Below, piece after piece: positions 1 through 5,793 of a stretch of 7,239 nt of DNA. A model generated the notes under the pieces. That model was not told the DNA's origin and searched no databases. It saw only the letters and a program-made list of their open reading frames with translations. The DNA is from G020354785 sp965602045 (lineage in GTDB: Bacteria; Bacteroidota; Bacteroidia; Bacteroidales; UBA10428). The position numbers were made by a program, and so were the translations under genes. Each line of letters starts with the position of its first letter. The first letter of the stretch is position 1. The stretch lies in contig CBFCXR010000135.1 of NCBI GenBank assembly GCA_965602045.1, forward strand, positions 1 to 7,239, in the 5' to 3' direction.

Positions 1-171
1 ATTAAAATAACTAATATCTCAAAGGTATACCGGAAGGTAAAAATTAATATCCCGGTCTGGTTAATAGTTGGAGCTATAATCTTTTCCGAAGTACTTAGTC
101 TTGCAGCAGGTTTATATCCAGCCATCAAAGCTGCAAGAGTTGATCCTGTAAAAGCTTTAAGACATGATTGA
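1..171 (+). CDS. ABC transporter permease, MacB/FtsX family (C-terminal fragment)
   Basis: Frame 1 is open from the first base of the window to a TGA at 169-171, giving the last 56 residues of a protein whose start lies outside. The tail reads as one hydrophobic helix (from about IPVWLIVGAIIFSEVLSLAAG) followed by GLYPAIKAARVDPVKALRHD. That ending is the signature of the last transmembrane helix and cytoplasmic tail of MacB/FtsX-type permeases, in which a 'G-x-x-P-A-x-x-A-a-r-x-d-P-v-x-A-L-R' motif closes the protein. Such permeases work with an ATPase partner in lipoprotein release, peptide or macrolide efflux, or cell-division signalling; the fragment cannot tell which. Any ATPase partner would lie to the left of the window. 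The gene converges on the radical SAM gene with 18 bp between the stop codons, and I see no clear hairpin terminator in that gap. Confidence 0.85.
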   Translation: MKITNISKVYRKVKINIPVWLIVGAIIFSEVLSLAAGLYPAIKAARVDPVKALRHD

Positions 172-189
172 TATAAAAACAAATCCATC

Positions 190-1296
190 CTAAAATCCCT
201 GAATATCAAGATTTGTAAGTCCAGCTTGTTTCGCCCACATTACTGCATCGAGATATTCTTTGTTTGTCAGTTTGCTCGATATTTCAGGGTATTTATGTGC
301 CTTATATTCAGGTCTGTACTGCGACATGATATTTACGTAAGTATCCCTGGGCAGATTATCCGCAATCCATTCAATTACATTCCTTGTACCACTTACTCCG
401 TTTGGCATAATTAAGTGGCGTATCATCAGCCCCCTGTACATAATTCCGTCTCTTTCCGGTTTTGCTACGCCAACCTGCCTGTGCATCTCCAATAATGCGG
501 CTTTCGTTATTTCAGGATATTTCTGAGCCTTAGAGGAATATTTCATTGCCATGTCACTATTAAAATATTTAAAGTCCGGTAAATAAATATCAACAACATT
601 ATTAAAATATTTAAGGATATCCAAACGCTCCCAACCACAAGTATTATATACCAAAGGTAAATGCAAACCCTTACCGGCTGCAATATCTAAAGCTAGCATG
701 ATATGCGGAGAGTAATGTGTGGGAGTTACGACATTTATATTATGACAGCCTGTCTTTTGTAAATTAAGCATCATGTTTGCCAAATCTTTAATACTGCGGA
801 GAGTTCCTCTGCCTCCAATGCTGATTTCCCAATTAATACAAAAAACACATTGTAACCCGCAATTAGTAAAAAAGATAGTACCTGAACCTCTTTTGCCTGA
901 AAGAGGCCTTTCTTCACCAAAATGAGGATGGTATGAATAAATTTCCAGTCGGGATGAAGCGTTACAAAAACCTTCCTGACCTTCAAGCCTGTTTTTATTA
1001 CATATTCTAGGACATAACCTGCAACGTTCCATCATAGTCCAAAGTTCCTCTCCCCTCCTTTTCAATTCACCGGTTTGATGCAATTTTATATATGACGGTT
1101 CAAAACCATTTTTGAATCTGCCTGTTTTTACAGCAGACAATTCATTTTCATTAATACTACCATTATTTCTTTGTATAAAGGATATTCTATTTTTTTTATT
1201 CTTTCTTGCATAAGTATAAAAAAAGAATGACAGGAAGATAGATATAAAAAACCACCCTATTGACTTAATAAAATATCTCCTTTTTATCTGTGCCAT
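190..1296 (-). CDS. Radical SAM protein, PflX-like family (COG1313), with N-terminal membrane segment
   Basis: This 368-residue protein belongs to the uncharacterised PflX group, related to pyruvate formate-lyase activating enzyme. The radical SAM cluster motif CX3CX2C is C146, C150, C153, just after GSGTIFFTN. A second cysteine set typical of this group precedes it (C92, C95, C99 in CRLCPRIC, and C111 in EGFC). Other family blocks are PTHYSPHI (191-198), YNTCGWE (217-223), DIYLPDFKY (236-244) and the LIMPNGVSGTRN to MSQYRP stretch (295-329). It should reductively cleave S-adenosylmethionine; its substrate is unknown. The family core starts near residue 74. Before it lie K5-R6-R7-YFIK, a Phe-rich hydrophobic stretch (about 13-30), a basic patch (31-37) and a polar linker. 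The start ATG is 1294-1296; a later start at M88/M89 would remove the membrane segment but keep every cysteine. I see no strong ribosome-binding site. The terminator at 1394-1430 separates it from the upstream YfiR gene. Family assignment is firm, function is not. Confidence 0.88.
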   Translation of the reverse strand: MAQIKRRYFIKSIGWFFISIFLSFFFYTYARKNKKNRISFIQRNNGSINENELSAVKTGRFKNGFEPSYIKLHQTGELKRRGEELWTMMERCRLCPRICNKNRLEGQEGFCNASSRLEIYSYHPHFGEERPLSGKRGSGTIFFTNCGLQCVFCINWEISIGGRGTLRSIKDLANMMLNLQKTGCHNINVVTPTHYSPHIMLALDIAAGKGLHLPLVYNTCGWERLDILKYFNNVVDIYLPDFKYFNSDMAMKYSSKAQKYPEITKAALLEMHRQVGVAKPERDGIMYRGLMIRHLIMPNGVSGTRNVIEWIADNLPRDTYVNIMSQYRPEYKAHKYPEISSKLTNKEYLDAVMWAKQAGLTNLDIQGF

Positions 1297-1393
1297 TAAA
1301 GTAATATTTTTATATATGTACCAAATATTCTCAATAATGAAAATCTATAATATAAATTTATTCTCTATTATGCATATTTTCTAACTTTTGAGT

Positions 1394-1430
1394 AAAAAAA
1401 AATCCCCGGACAATTGGCCGGGGATCTTTT
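1394..1430 (-). terminator. Strong intrinsic terminator after the YfiR-family gene
   Basis: An 8-bp perfect G/C-rich stem is formed by ATCCCCGG (1402-1409) and CCGGGGAT (1418-1425), with an 8-base loop. On the minus strand the stem is followed by a run of nine T (the A run at 1394-1402), the classic intrinsic terminator arrangement. It lies 25 bases beyond the YfiR-family stop codon and about 100 bases before the radical SAM start. It should therefore end the YfiR transcript and insulate the radical SAM gene, which then needs its own promoter in 1297-1393. On the plus strand the stem is followed only by CTTTT, so termination in that direction would be weaker. Confidence 0.85.
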
Positions 1431-1450
1431 ACACATTGTTGATATATTGA

Positions 1451-1957
1451 CTAATTACACGATAGAGCCATATTACAAAGTAGAGAACTTATTTTTAAGC
1501 CATATTTCAAAGCGTTATCAGATTTTAGTTCAAATTTTAGCTTCTCCTCATTAAAGACGAAATTTATAGCTGCTCCTGCTTCCGTTAATCCTTTGCAGTC
1601 GCCGACAATCAGATTGTTGTTACCATTTACCTTTTTTAAAATGCTGTAAATCTCAAAATCCTCGCTATTTGAAATATATAAGATATGACATTTCGTAATT
1701 TCTTCAATACTATTAAAGCACACAACTGAAATAGACTGGTTACCGACCTTCTTATTATCAGTAAAAGTTTTCAGTTCGTCATATATAGCGCAGTTGCCAA
1801 GGATTCCAATAACAAAATCATTTGACTTATAATTTTCCGGCCAATCCACATATCTGGTAAAATTGTATATATACATAGCCTGTATTTTGAAAATATTATT
1901 AGTAAATGAATTTACCGAAAAGCAGAAAATTATAATGATAATTAGTAATCTCTTCAT
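1451..1957 (-). CDS. YfiR-family (DUF4154) periplasmic protein
   Basis: This 168-residue protein matches the YfiR/DUF4154 family along its whole length. An N-terminal signal sequence (KR then a hydrophobic run, residues 2-16) is followed by the family blocks IQAMYIYNFTRYVDWP (25-40), FVIGILGNC (48-56), KCHILYIS (89-96), NLIVGDCKGLTEAGAAINFV (115-134) and LKFELKSDNALKYGLKISS (140-158). In Pseudomonas, YfiR is a periplasmic inhibitor of the diguanylate cyclase YfiN, relieved by the OmpA-domain lipoprotein YfiB. In Bacteroidota, family members also occur without that partner, and their role is mostly unknown. No GGDEF or histidine kinase gene is in this window. Mature-part cysteines are C56, C80, C90, C121, C161 and C167; some could form disulfides as in Pseudomonas YfiR, but I cannot assign pairs. 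The ATG at 1955-1957 is chosen because it supplies the signal peptide. The gene is divergent from the OmpA gene and ends at its own terminator. Confidence 0.9.
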   Translation of the reverse strand: MKRLLIIIIIFCFSVNSFTNNIFKIQAMYIYNFTRYVDWPENYKSNDFVIGILGNCAIYDELKTFTDNKKVGNQSISVVCFNSIEEITKCHILYISNSEDFEIYSILKKVNGNNNLIVGDCKGLTEAGAAINFVFNEEKLKFELKSDNALKYGLKISSLLCNMALSCN

Positions 1958-2044
1958 AATGAAAATTTAAATTTCAAGATAATAAAAGATTTTTTAATGC
2001 CGATAACGGTTACGAGTTTATGAGAAATAATGTTTTCATTTTAT

Positions 2045-2074
2045 TTGAATTTATGACGAACTAATTGAATTTAT
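2045..2074. repeat. 10-bp direct repeat with 20-bp period in the divergent intergenic region
   Basis: TTGAATTTAT occurs at 2045-2054 and again at 2065-2074, start to start exactly 20 bp, so both copies would face the same side of the helix. It lies about 90-115 bp upstream of the YfiR-family start and 170-200 bp upstream of the OmpA start, between two divergent genes. This could be a tandem regulator-binding site. The DNA is very A/T-rich and chance is a real alternative. Confidence 0.35.
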
Positions 2075-2167
2075 TGATAAAAATGTATGTTGAGCATCCC
2101 TGAAGCCAAATTTGCAATGCTACATTCTATTAATTAATTTTACAATTGAAATATTATGATTGTCCAT

Positions 2168-2187
2168 ATACTAAAAAAATTTAGTAT
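2168..2187. promoter_or_regulatory. Perfect interrupted palindrome upstream of the OmpA-family gene
   Basis: The arms ATACTAAA (2168-2175) and TTTAGTAT (2180-2187) are perfectly complementary, with a 4-base A spacer. The site ends 54 bp before the chosen ATG of the OmpA gene. A 7-of-8 match to the Bacteroidetes -7 element TAnnTTTG (TATATTGG, 2214-2221) lies 26 bp downstream, which would place the palindrome at or just upstream of the -33 region. The form fits an operator for a dimeric regulator. As RNA it would be a weak hairpin with no T-run suited to termination. No regulator gene is in the window, so the role is inferred. Confidence 0.4.
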
Positions 2188-2241
2188 TAGTTATAATTAA
2201 AGTTTATAATTGCTATATTGGTATAATAATTATTGTTAAAA

Positions 2242-4248
2242 ATGACTGGAATGAAAAGACTTAGTCTGATTATCCTTATCCTTCTTGTGATTCCTAAAGT
2301 TGATCCGATACAGGCACAAAGTAAGAAAGCTGCTAAAGCATTTGCCACATTTGATGCAGGTGAATATTATGTAGCTATTGACCAGTTCAAGGATGCATAT
2401 CAGAAAACAAATGATAAAAAAGAAAAGCTTAAGATCGCATACCATATAGCAGAATGCTATAGGTTAACGAATGCGTCTAAGCAATCTGAACAATGGTATA
2501 AAAAAGTTATAGCAAAAAATTATGAAACCCCCCTGGCAAAATTTTATTATGCTGAAGCTTTAAAAATGAATCAGAAATATGAAGAGGCAAAAATACAATA
2601 TCAAGCATATAAAGAACTTGTACCGGAAGATTCCAGGGGAACAGATGGCATGCTTTCCTGTGATATGGCTTTGGAATGGATTGAATATCCTAACGGGTAT
2701 ATTGTGGAAGAAATGAAATTTTTCAATTCAAAGATGAGTGAATACAGCCCCTTTCATTCCAGGAATGATTATCAGCAGGTATTTTTTACTTCATCCAGGG
2801 AAGAAACAACGGGACAATCAGAACACGGAGGAACCGGCCAGGGTTTTAGCGATATATTTGTTTCAACAATGGATAGAAAAGGTAAGTGGAGTACTCCTTT
2901 ACCATTAGAAGAACCCATAAATACGGAAGCTGAAGAGGGAACCCCTGTTTTTAACAGTGATTACTCAACTCTTTATTTTACAAGATGTAATATTAGCAAA
3001 AGAAAAGCTTTAGGATGTGAGATATTTTCAGCTCAAAGAAGTGGTGAAAAATGGACTAAAGTTCAGTCTCTTGAGTTAGCATCTGATAGTGTAACGGTTG
3101 CACATCCTGCAATTACAAATGATGAACTGACATTATATTTTGTATCTGACATGGATGGTAGTGTTAAGAATAGTGAAGGTAAAAACAGCAAAGATCTCTG
3201 GAGGGCAACCAGGACATCTCCATCAGCAGATTGGGGCAAACCTGAAAATTTAGGGACTCAGCTCAACACTGAAGGAGATGAGGTTTTTCCTTTTGTTCAT
3301 GCTGACGGGACACTATATTTCTCATCTAACGGGCATATTGGAATGGGTGGATTAGATATCTTCAAAGCCAATACAAACAGTGCAGGAGAATGGGAAATTG
3401 AAAATATGCAGTATCCGATTAATTCATCAACAGATGATTTTGGAATTGTATTTGAAGCAGAAAGAGAGAGTGGATATTTAAGTTCCTCAAGGAAAGGAAA
3501 AACCAATGATGATATTTATTCATTCCTTCTTCCACCTTTAAAGTTTAGTATATCGGGAATTGTTAAAGATGAAAAAACTGATGAACCTATTGATGCTGCA
3601 TTAATTAAATCAATTAGTAGTGATGGTATTACCTTAGAATCTAAATCCGGCAAGGATGGTTCTTTCAGGTTCATGCTAAAACCGGGAATCGATTATATTT
3701 TCATAGCCTCTAAGAAAGAGTATCTAAAAGGTAAAGAACGTGAAACTACTAAAGGACTTAATCAAAGTACTGAGTTTGAAACAGAAATTTACTTGTCACC
3801 TATTGATAAACCAATTGAAATTGAAAACATTTTCTTTGAATTAGATAAAGCTGAATTACGTCCTGAATCGATAGTTTCGTTGGATCAACTGGTGGAAATC
3901 CTTAATGACAATCCAAATATTACAATAGAATTAGGTTCACATACAGATGCCAGAGCAAGTGATGCATACAATATAGATCTTTCCAGAAGAAGAGCACAAT
4001 CTGTTGTTAACCACCTGATCAGCAAAGACATACACAGAGACAGGTTAATTGCAAAAGGTTACGGAGAATCAATACCTAAAATAGTTGACAAAAAAGACAA
4101 TGAAGCATATCCATTTCTTACTTTAAACACTAAATTAACCGAAGAATTTATTAATAATCTTGAAGACGAAGATCAACAGGAGATGGCACATTTTCTTAAC
4201 CGGCGGACTGAATTTAAGGTTCTTAGAATAGACTATAAAGAAAAATAG
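2242..4248 (+). CDS. PorE-like OmpA family protein (TPR, beta-propeller, carboxypeptidase-regulatory fold, OmpA C-terminal)
   Basis: With the ATG at 2242 the protein has 668 residues. In order it shows a signal peptide (MKRLSLIILILLVIPKV, likely cut near IQA-QS), TPR-type helices (about 27-125, with AYHIAECYRL and KFYYAEAL), a PD40/WD40-like propeller (about 155-430; blade motifs YQQVFFTSSRE, STLYFTRCN, LTLYFVSD, GTLYFSSNG, GYLSSSRKG), a carboxypeptidase-regulatory-like sandwich (about 435-520, SISGIVKDEKTDEPI) and an OmpA C-terminal domain (about 525-663). D569 and R584, 15 apart in HTDARASDAYN and LSRRRA, fit the Asp/Arg pair that binds diaminopimelate in peptidoglycan. The late block FLNRRTEFKVL is also common in Bacteroidota OmpA proteins. 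This domain order is that of PorE (PG1058), a Porphyromonas gingivalis type IX secretion component that links the outer-membrane machinery to peptidoglycan. Paralogues share the layout and no other por gene is nearby, so no symbol is given. The frame is also open from a TTG at 2233; an ATG at 2251 is possible. No lipobox cysteine is seen. Confidence 0.88.
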   Translation: MTGMKRLSLIILILLVIPKVDPIQAQSKKAAKAFATFDAGEYYVAIDQFKDAYQKTNDKKEKLKIAYHIAECYRLTNASKQSEQWYKKVIAKNYETPLAKFYYAEALKMNQKYEEAKIQYQAYKELVPEDSRGTDGMLSCDMALEWIEYPNGYIVEEMKFFNSKMSEYSPFHSRNDYQQVFFTSSREETTGQSEHGGTGQGFSDIFVSTMDRKGKWSTPLPLEEPINTEAEEGTPVFNSDYSTLYFTRCNISKRKALGCEIFSAQRSGEKWTKVQSLELASDSVTVAHPAITNDELTLYFVSDMDGSVKNSEGKNSKDLWRATRTSPSADWGKPENLGTQLNTEGDEVFPFVHADGTLYFSSNGHIGMGGLDIFKANTNSAGEWEIENMQYPINSSTDDFGIVFEAERESGYLSSSRKGKTNDDIYSFLLPPLKFSISGIVKDEKTDEPIDAALIKSISSDGITLESKSGKDGSFRFMLKPGIDYIFIASKKEYLKGKERETTKGLNQSTEFETEIYLSPIDKPIEIENIFFELDKAELRPESIVSLDQLVEILNDNPNITIELGSHTDARASDAYNIDLSRRRAQSVVNHLISKDIHRDRLIAKGYGESIPKIVDKKDNEAYPFLTLNTKLTEEFINNLEDEDQQEMAHFLNRRTEFKVLRIDYKEK

Positions 4249-4267
4249 TAGAACATAAATGCTTAGT

Positions 4268-4307
4268 TTATAGTAAGAAATATAATAACTATAATTTTCT
4301 TTCCTTT
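4268..4307 (+). terminator. Possible weak terminator after the OmpA-family gene
   Basis: TTATAGT (4268-4274) and ACTATAA (4288-4294) form a perfect 7-bp stem around a 13-base loop, followed directly by the pyrimidine run TTTTCTTTCCTTT (4295-4307). It begins 19 bases past the OmpA stop. The stem has only one G-C pair and the loop is long, so it is weak; termination here is plausible rather than shown. Confidence 0.4.
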
Positions 4308-4348
4308 AGTAATTACAAATACCTGATTCCAACTTCAGTCAAATTTTA

Positions 4349-4356
4349 TAAATTTG
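4349..4356 (+). promoter_or_regulatory. Candidate Bacteroidetes -7 promoter element for the purine permease
   Basis: TAAATTTG is an exact match to the TAnnTTTG -7 consensus recognised by the primary sigma factor of Bacteroidota. It lies 38 bp upstream of the permease ATG, a usual leader length. At a suitable distance (19 bp) there is TTC (4327-4329) rather than the expected -33 TTG, so the promoter is only partly matched. An 8-mer with two free positions in A/T-rich DNA can arise by chance. Confidence 0.35.
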
Positions 4357-4394
4357 TTTGCTATTAGATACAATTTTGGGTAAACTAAAATGCC

Positions 4395-5687
4395 ATGCTT
4401 GAAAGAATTTTCCATTTAAAGAAAAATCAGACAAACGTTAAGGTAGAAATTATCGCCGGACTAACGACATTTATGACAATGGCTTATATTTTAGCAGTCC
4501 ATCCGGGAATCCTCAGCGAAACCGGAATGGATAAAGGTGGATTATTTACAGCAACTGCGTTATCTGCATGTGCAGCAACTCTGGTTATGGCATTCTGGGC
4601 TAAATTGCCATTTGCTCTAGCTCCCGGACTTGGTTTAAATGCGTTTTTTGCTTATACTGTTGTCCTGGGCATGGGTTATAGTTGGCAGATAGCATTAACG
4701 GCTGTACTATTCGAAGGAATTATTTTTATCTTTCTCACTTTATTTAATATAAGAGAGGCTATTATTAACAGTATCCCATTAAATTTAAAGCATGCAATTT
4801 CTGCGGGTATTGGATTATTTATCGCATTTATTGGATTAAGTGATTCTAAAATTATTGTTGAAGATCCAAATAGCCTGGTTACATTAGGCAGCATGTCTAA
4901 TCATTCTGTCTGGATTGCTTTAGCAGGAATATTGTTAGTTAGCGTATTATTGATTTTTAAAATCAAAGGAGCTCTGCTTATAGGTATTATAGTTTCAACA
5001 ATTATTGGGATTCCTCTCGGAGTTACAGAATTGCCGGGTAAAAGCCTGATTGGATTACCTCCTTCGCTTGAACCGGTTTTTTTCAAATTTGATTTTACAA
5101 ATCTTCTGTCAGTTAATATGCTGGTTGTGCTATTTACTTTTTTATTCATTGATATGTTTGACACCGTTGGGACATTAGTTGGTGTAAGTTCAAAAGCCGG
5201 CATGTTAGATAAAAACGGTAATGTGCCAAATGCCAGGAAGGCCCTTTTTGCTGATGCTATTGGCACAACAGTCGGTGCCTGTTTGGGAACCAGCACAGTT
5301 ACGACTTATGTCGAAAGTGCTGCAGGTGTTGCAGAAGGTGGAAAAACCGGATTAACAGCTTTAACAGTAGCTGTAATGTTTGCCCTTGCACTTTTATTCT
5401 CTCCGGTATTTCTTATGATTCCAAAAGCTGCTACAGCACCAGCATTAATCATGGTTGGATTATTTATGTTGAGTCCAATTAAAAAAATTAACCTGGAAGA
5501 TTATGCTGAAGCTATCCCGGTTTTTCTGACCATAATTATAATGCCTTTAACAATGAGCATCTCTGAGGGGATTGTCTTCGGAATGCTAAGCTATGTATTA
5601 TTGAAAGTTTTAACAGGTAAGTGGAAAGAAGTCTCATTAATAATGTATATATTAAGTGTATTCTTTATATTAAAATTCTTTGTTTAA
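4395..5687 (+). CDS. Purine permease, AzgA/PbuG-type (NCS2 superfamily, COG2252)
   Basis: This is a 430-residue integral inner-membrane protein, the usual length for bacterial AzgA-like transporters, with many hydrophobic helices throughout. The start MLERIFHLKKNQTNVKVEIIAG and the block AGLTTFMTMAYILAVHP (21-37) are typical of the family. Further signatures are APGLGLNAFF (76-85; transmembrane 3 motif carrying N82), FIDMFDTVGTLVG (251-263) and GTSTVTTYVESAAGVAEGGKTG (298-319) with E307, the region that forms the substrate site in AzgA/UapA-type carriers. Members take up adenine, guanine or hypoxanthine by proton symport; sequence alone does not settle which. It is not the xanthine/uracil branch. 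The start is the ATG at 4395. An out-of-frame ATG five bases earlier opens a 9-codon frame that overlaps it. No purine riboswitch is visible in the 146-bp leader. The gene stands between the OmpA and lpd genes with no obvious functional link to either. Confidence 0.93.
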   Translation: MLERIFHLKKNQTNVKVEIIAGLTTFMTMAYILAVHPGILSETGMDKGGLFTATALSACAATLVMAFWAKLPFALAPGLGLNAFFAYTVVLGMGYSWQIALTAVLFEGIIFIFLTLFNIREAIINSIPLNLKHAISAGIGLFIAFIGLSDSKIIVEDPNSLVTLGSMSNHSVWIALAGILLVSVLLIFKIKGALLIGIIVSTIIGIPLGVTELPGKSLIGLPPSLEPVFFKFDFTNLLSVNMLVVLFTFLFIDMFDTVGTLVGVSSKAGMLDKNGNVPNARKALFADAIGTTVGACLGTSTVTTYVESAAGVAEGGKTGLTALTVAVMFALALLFSPVFLMIPKAATAPALIMVGLFMLSPIKKINLEDYAEAIPVFLTIIIMPLTMSISEGIVFGMLSYVLLKVLTGKWKEVSLIMYILSVFFILKFFV

Positions 5688-5702
5688 TATAACAGGAAAG
5701 TA

Positions 5703-5735
5703 ACATATAGTTTGATGATAATCTAAACTCTATGT
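5703..5735 (+). terminator. A/T-rich hairpin between the permease and lpd genes
   Basis: The segment folds as ACATA (5703-5707) with TATGT (5731-5735), a T/C mismatch, AGTTT (5709-5713) with AAACT (5725-5729), a one-base bulge (T5724), then GAT with ATC around a GATA loop. In total 13 base pairs form, starting 16 bases after the permease stop. The following sequence (AACTCTTTAAC) has no good T run, so intrinsic termination would be inefficient. It could equally be a 3' end stabiliser or a structure in an lpd leader. The pairing is direct from the sequence; the role is inferred. Confidence 0.4.
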
Positions 5736-5793
5736 AACTCTTTAACATTTATTGTAATTTTAAAATTAGTTTATTAAATAAAAGAAATAAAAA

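Noticed and set aside
1920..1957. Lipoprotein signal in the YfiR-family protein (C12 in IIFCF)
   Set aside because: The hydrophobic stretch before C12 is too short and the residues before it are bulky aromatics and aliphatics, not the small residue of a lipobox.
1960..1976. Near-palindrome TGAAAATTTAAATTTCA just before the YfiR-family start
   Set aside because: It is almost all A/T with one unpaired base and sits 2 bp from the start codon; there is no reason to prefer it over chance.
2233..2241. TTG at 2233 as the start of the OmpA-family gene
   Set aside because: An ATG follows three codons later and another three codons after that (MKRLSLI). Both give a normal signal peptide, while the TTG adds only MLK and has no ribosome-binding support.
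4249..4394. Purine riboswitch before the purine permease
   Set aside because: I could not find the paired P1 arms or the conserved loop sequences of the purine aptamer; the leader is plain A/T-rich sequence.
4390..4419. Nine-codon frame (MPCLKEFSI) overlapping the start of the purine permease
   Set aside because: It looks like a translational control frame, but it is very short, has no composition bias or known leader-peptide motif, and is easily explained by chance.
4901..5296. 131-codon open frame antisense to the permease
   Set aside because: It lies wholly within a strongly conserved membrane protein gene. Its translation shows no recognisable domain and mirrors the sense codon pattern.
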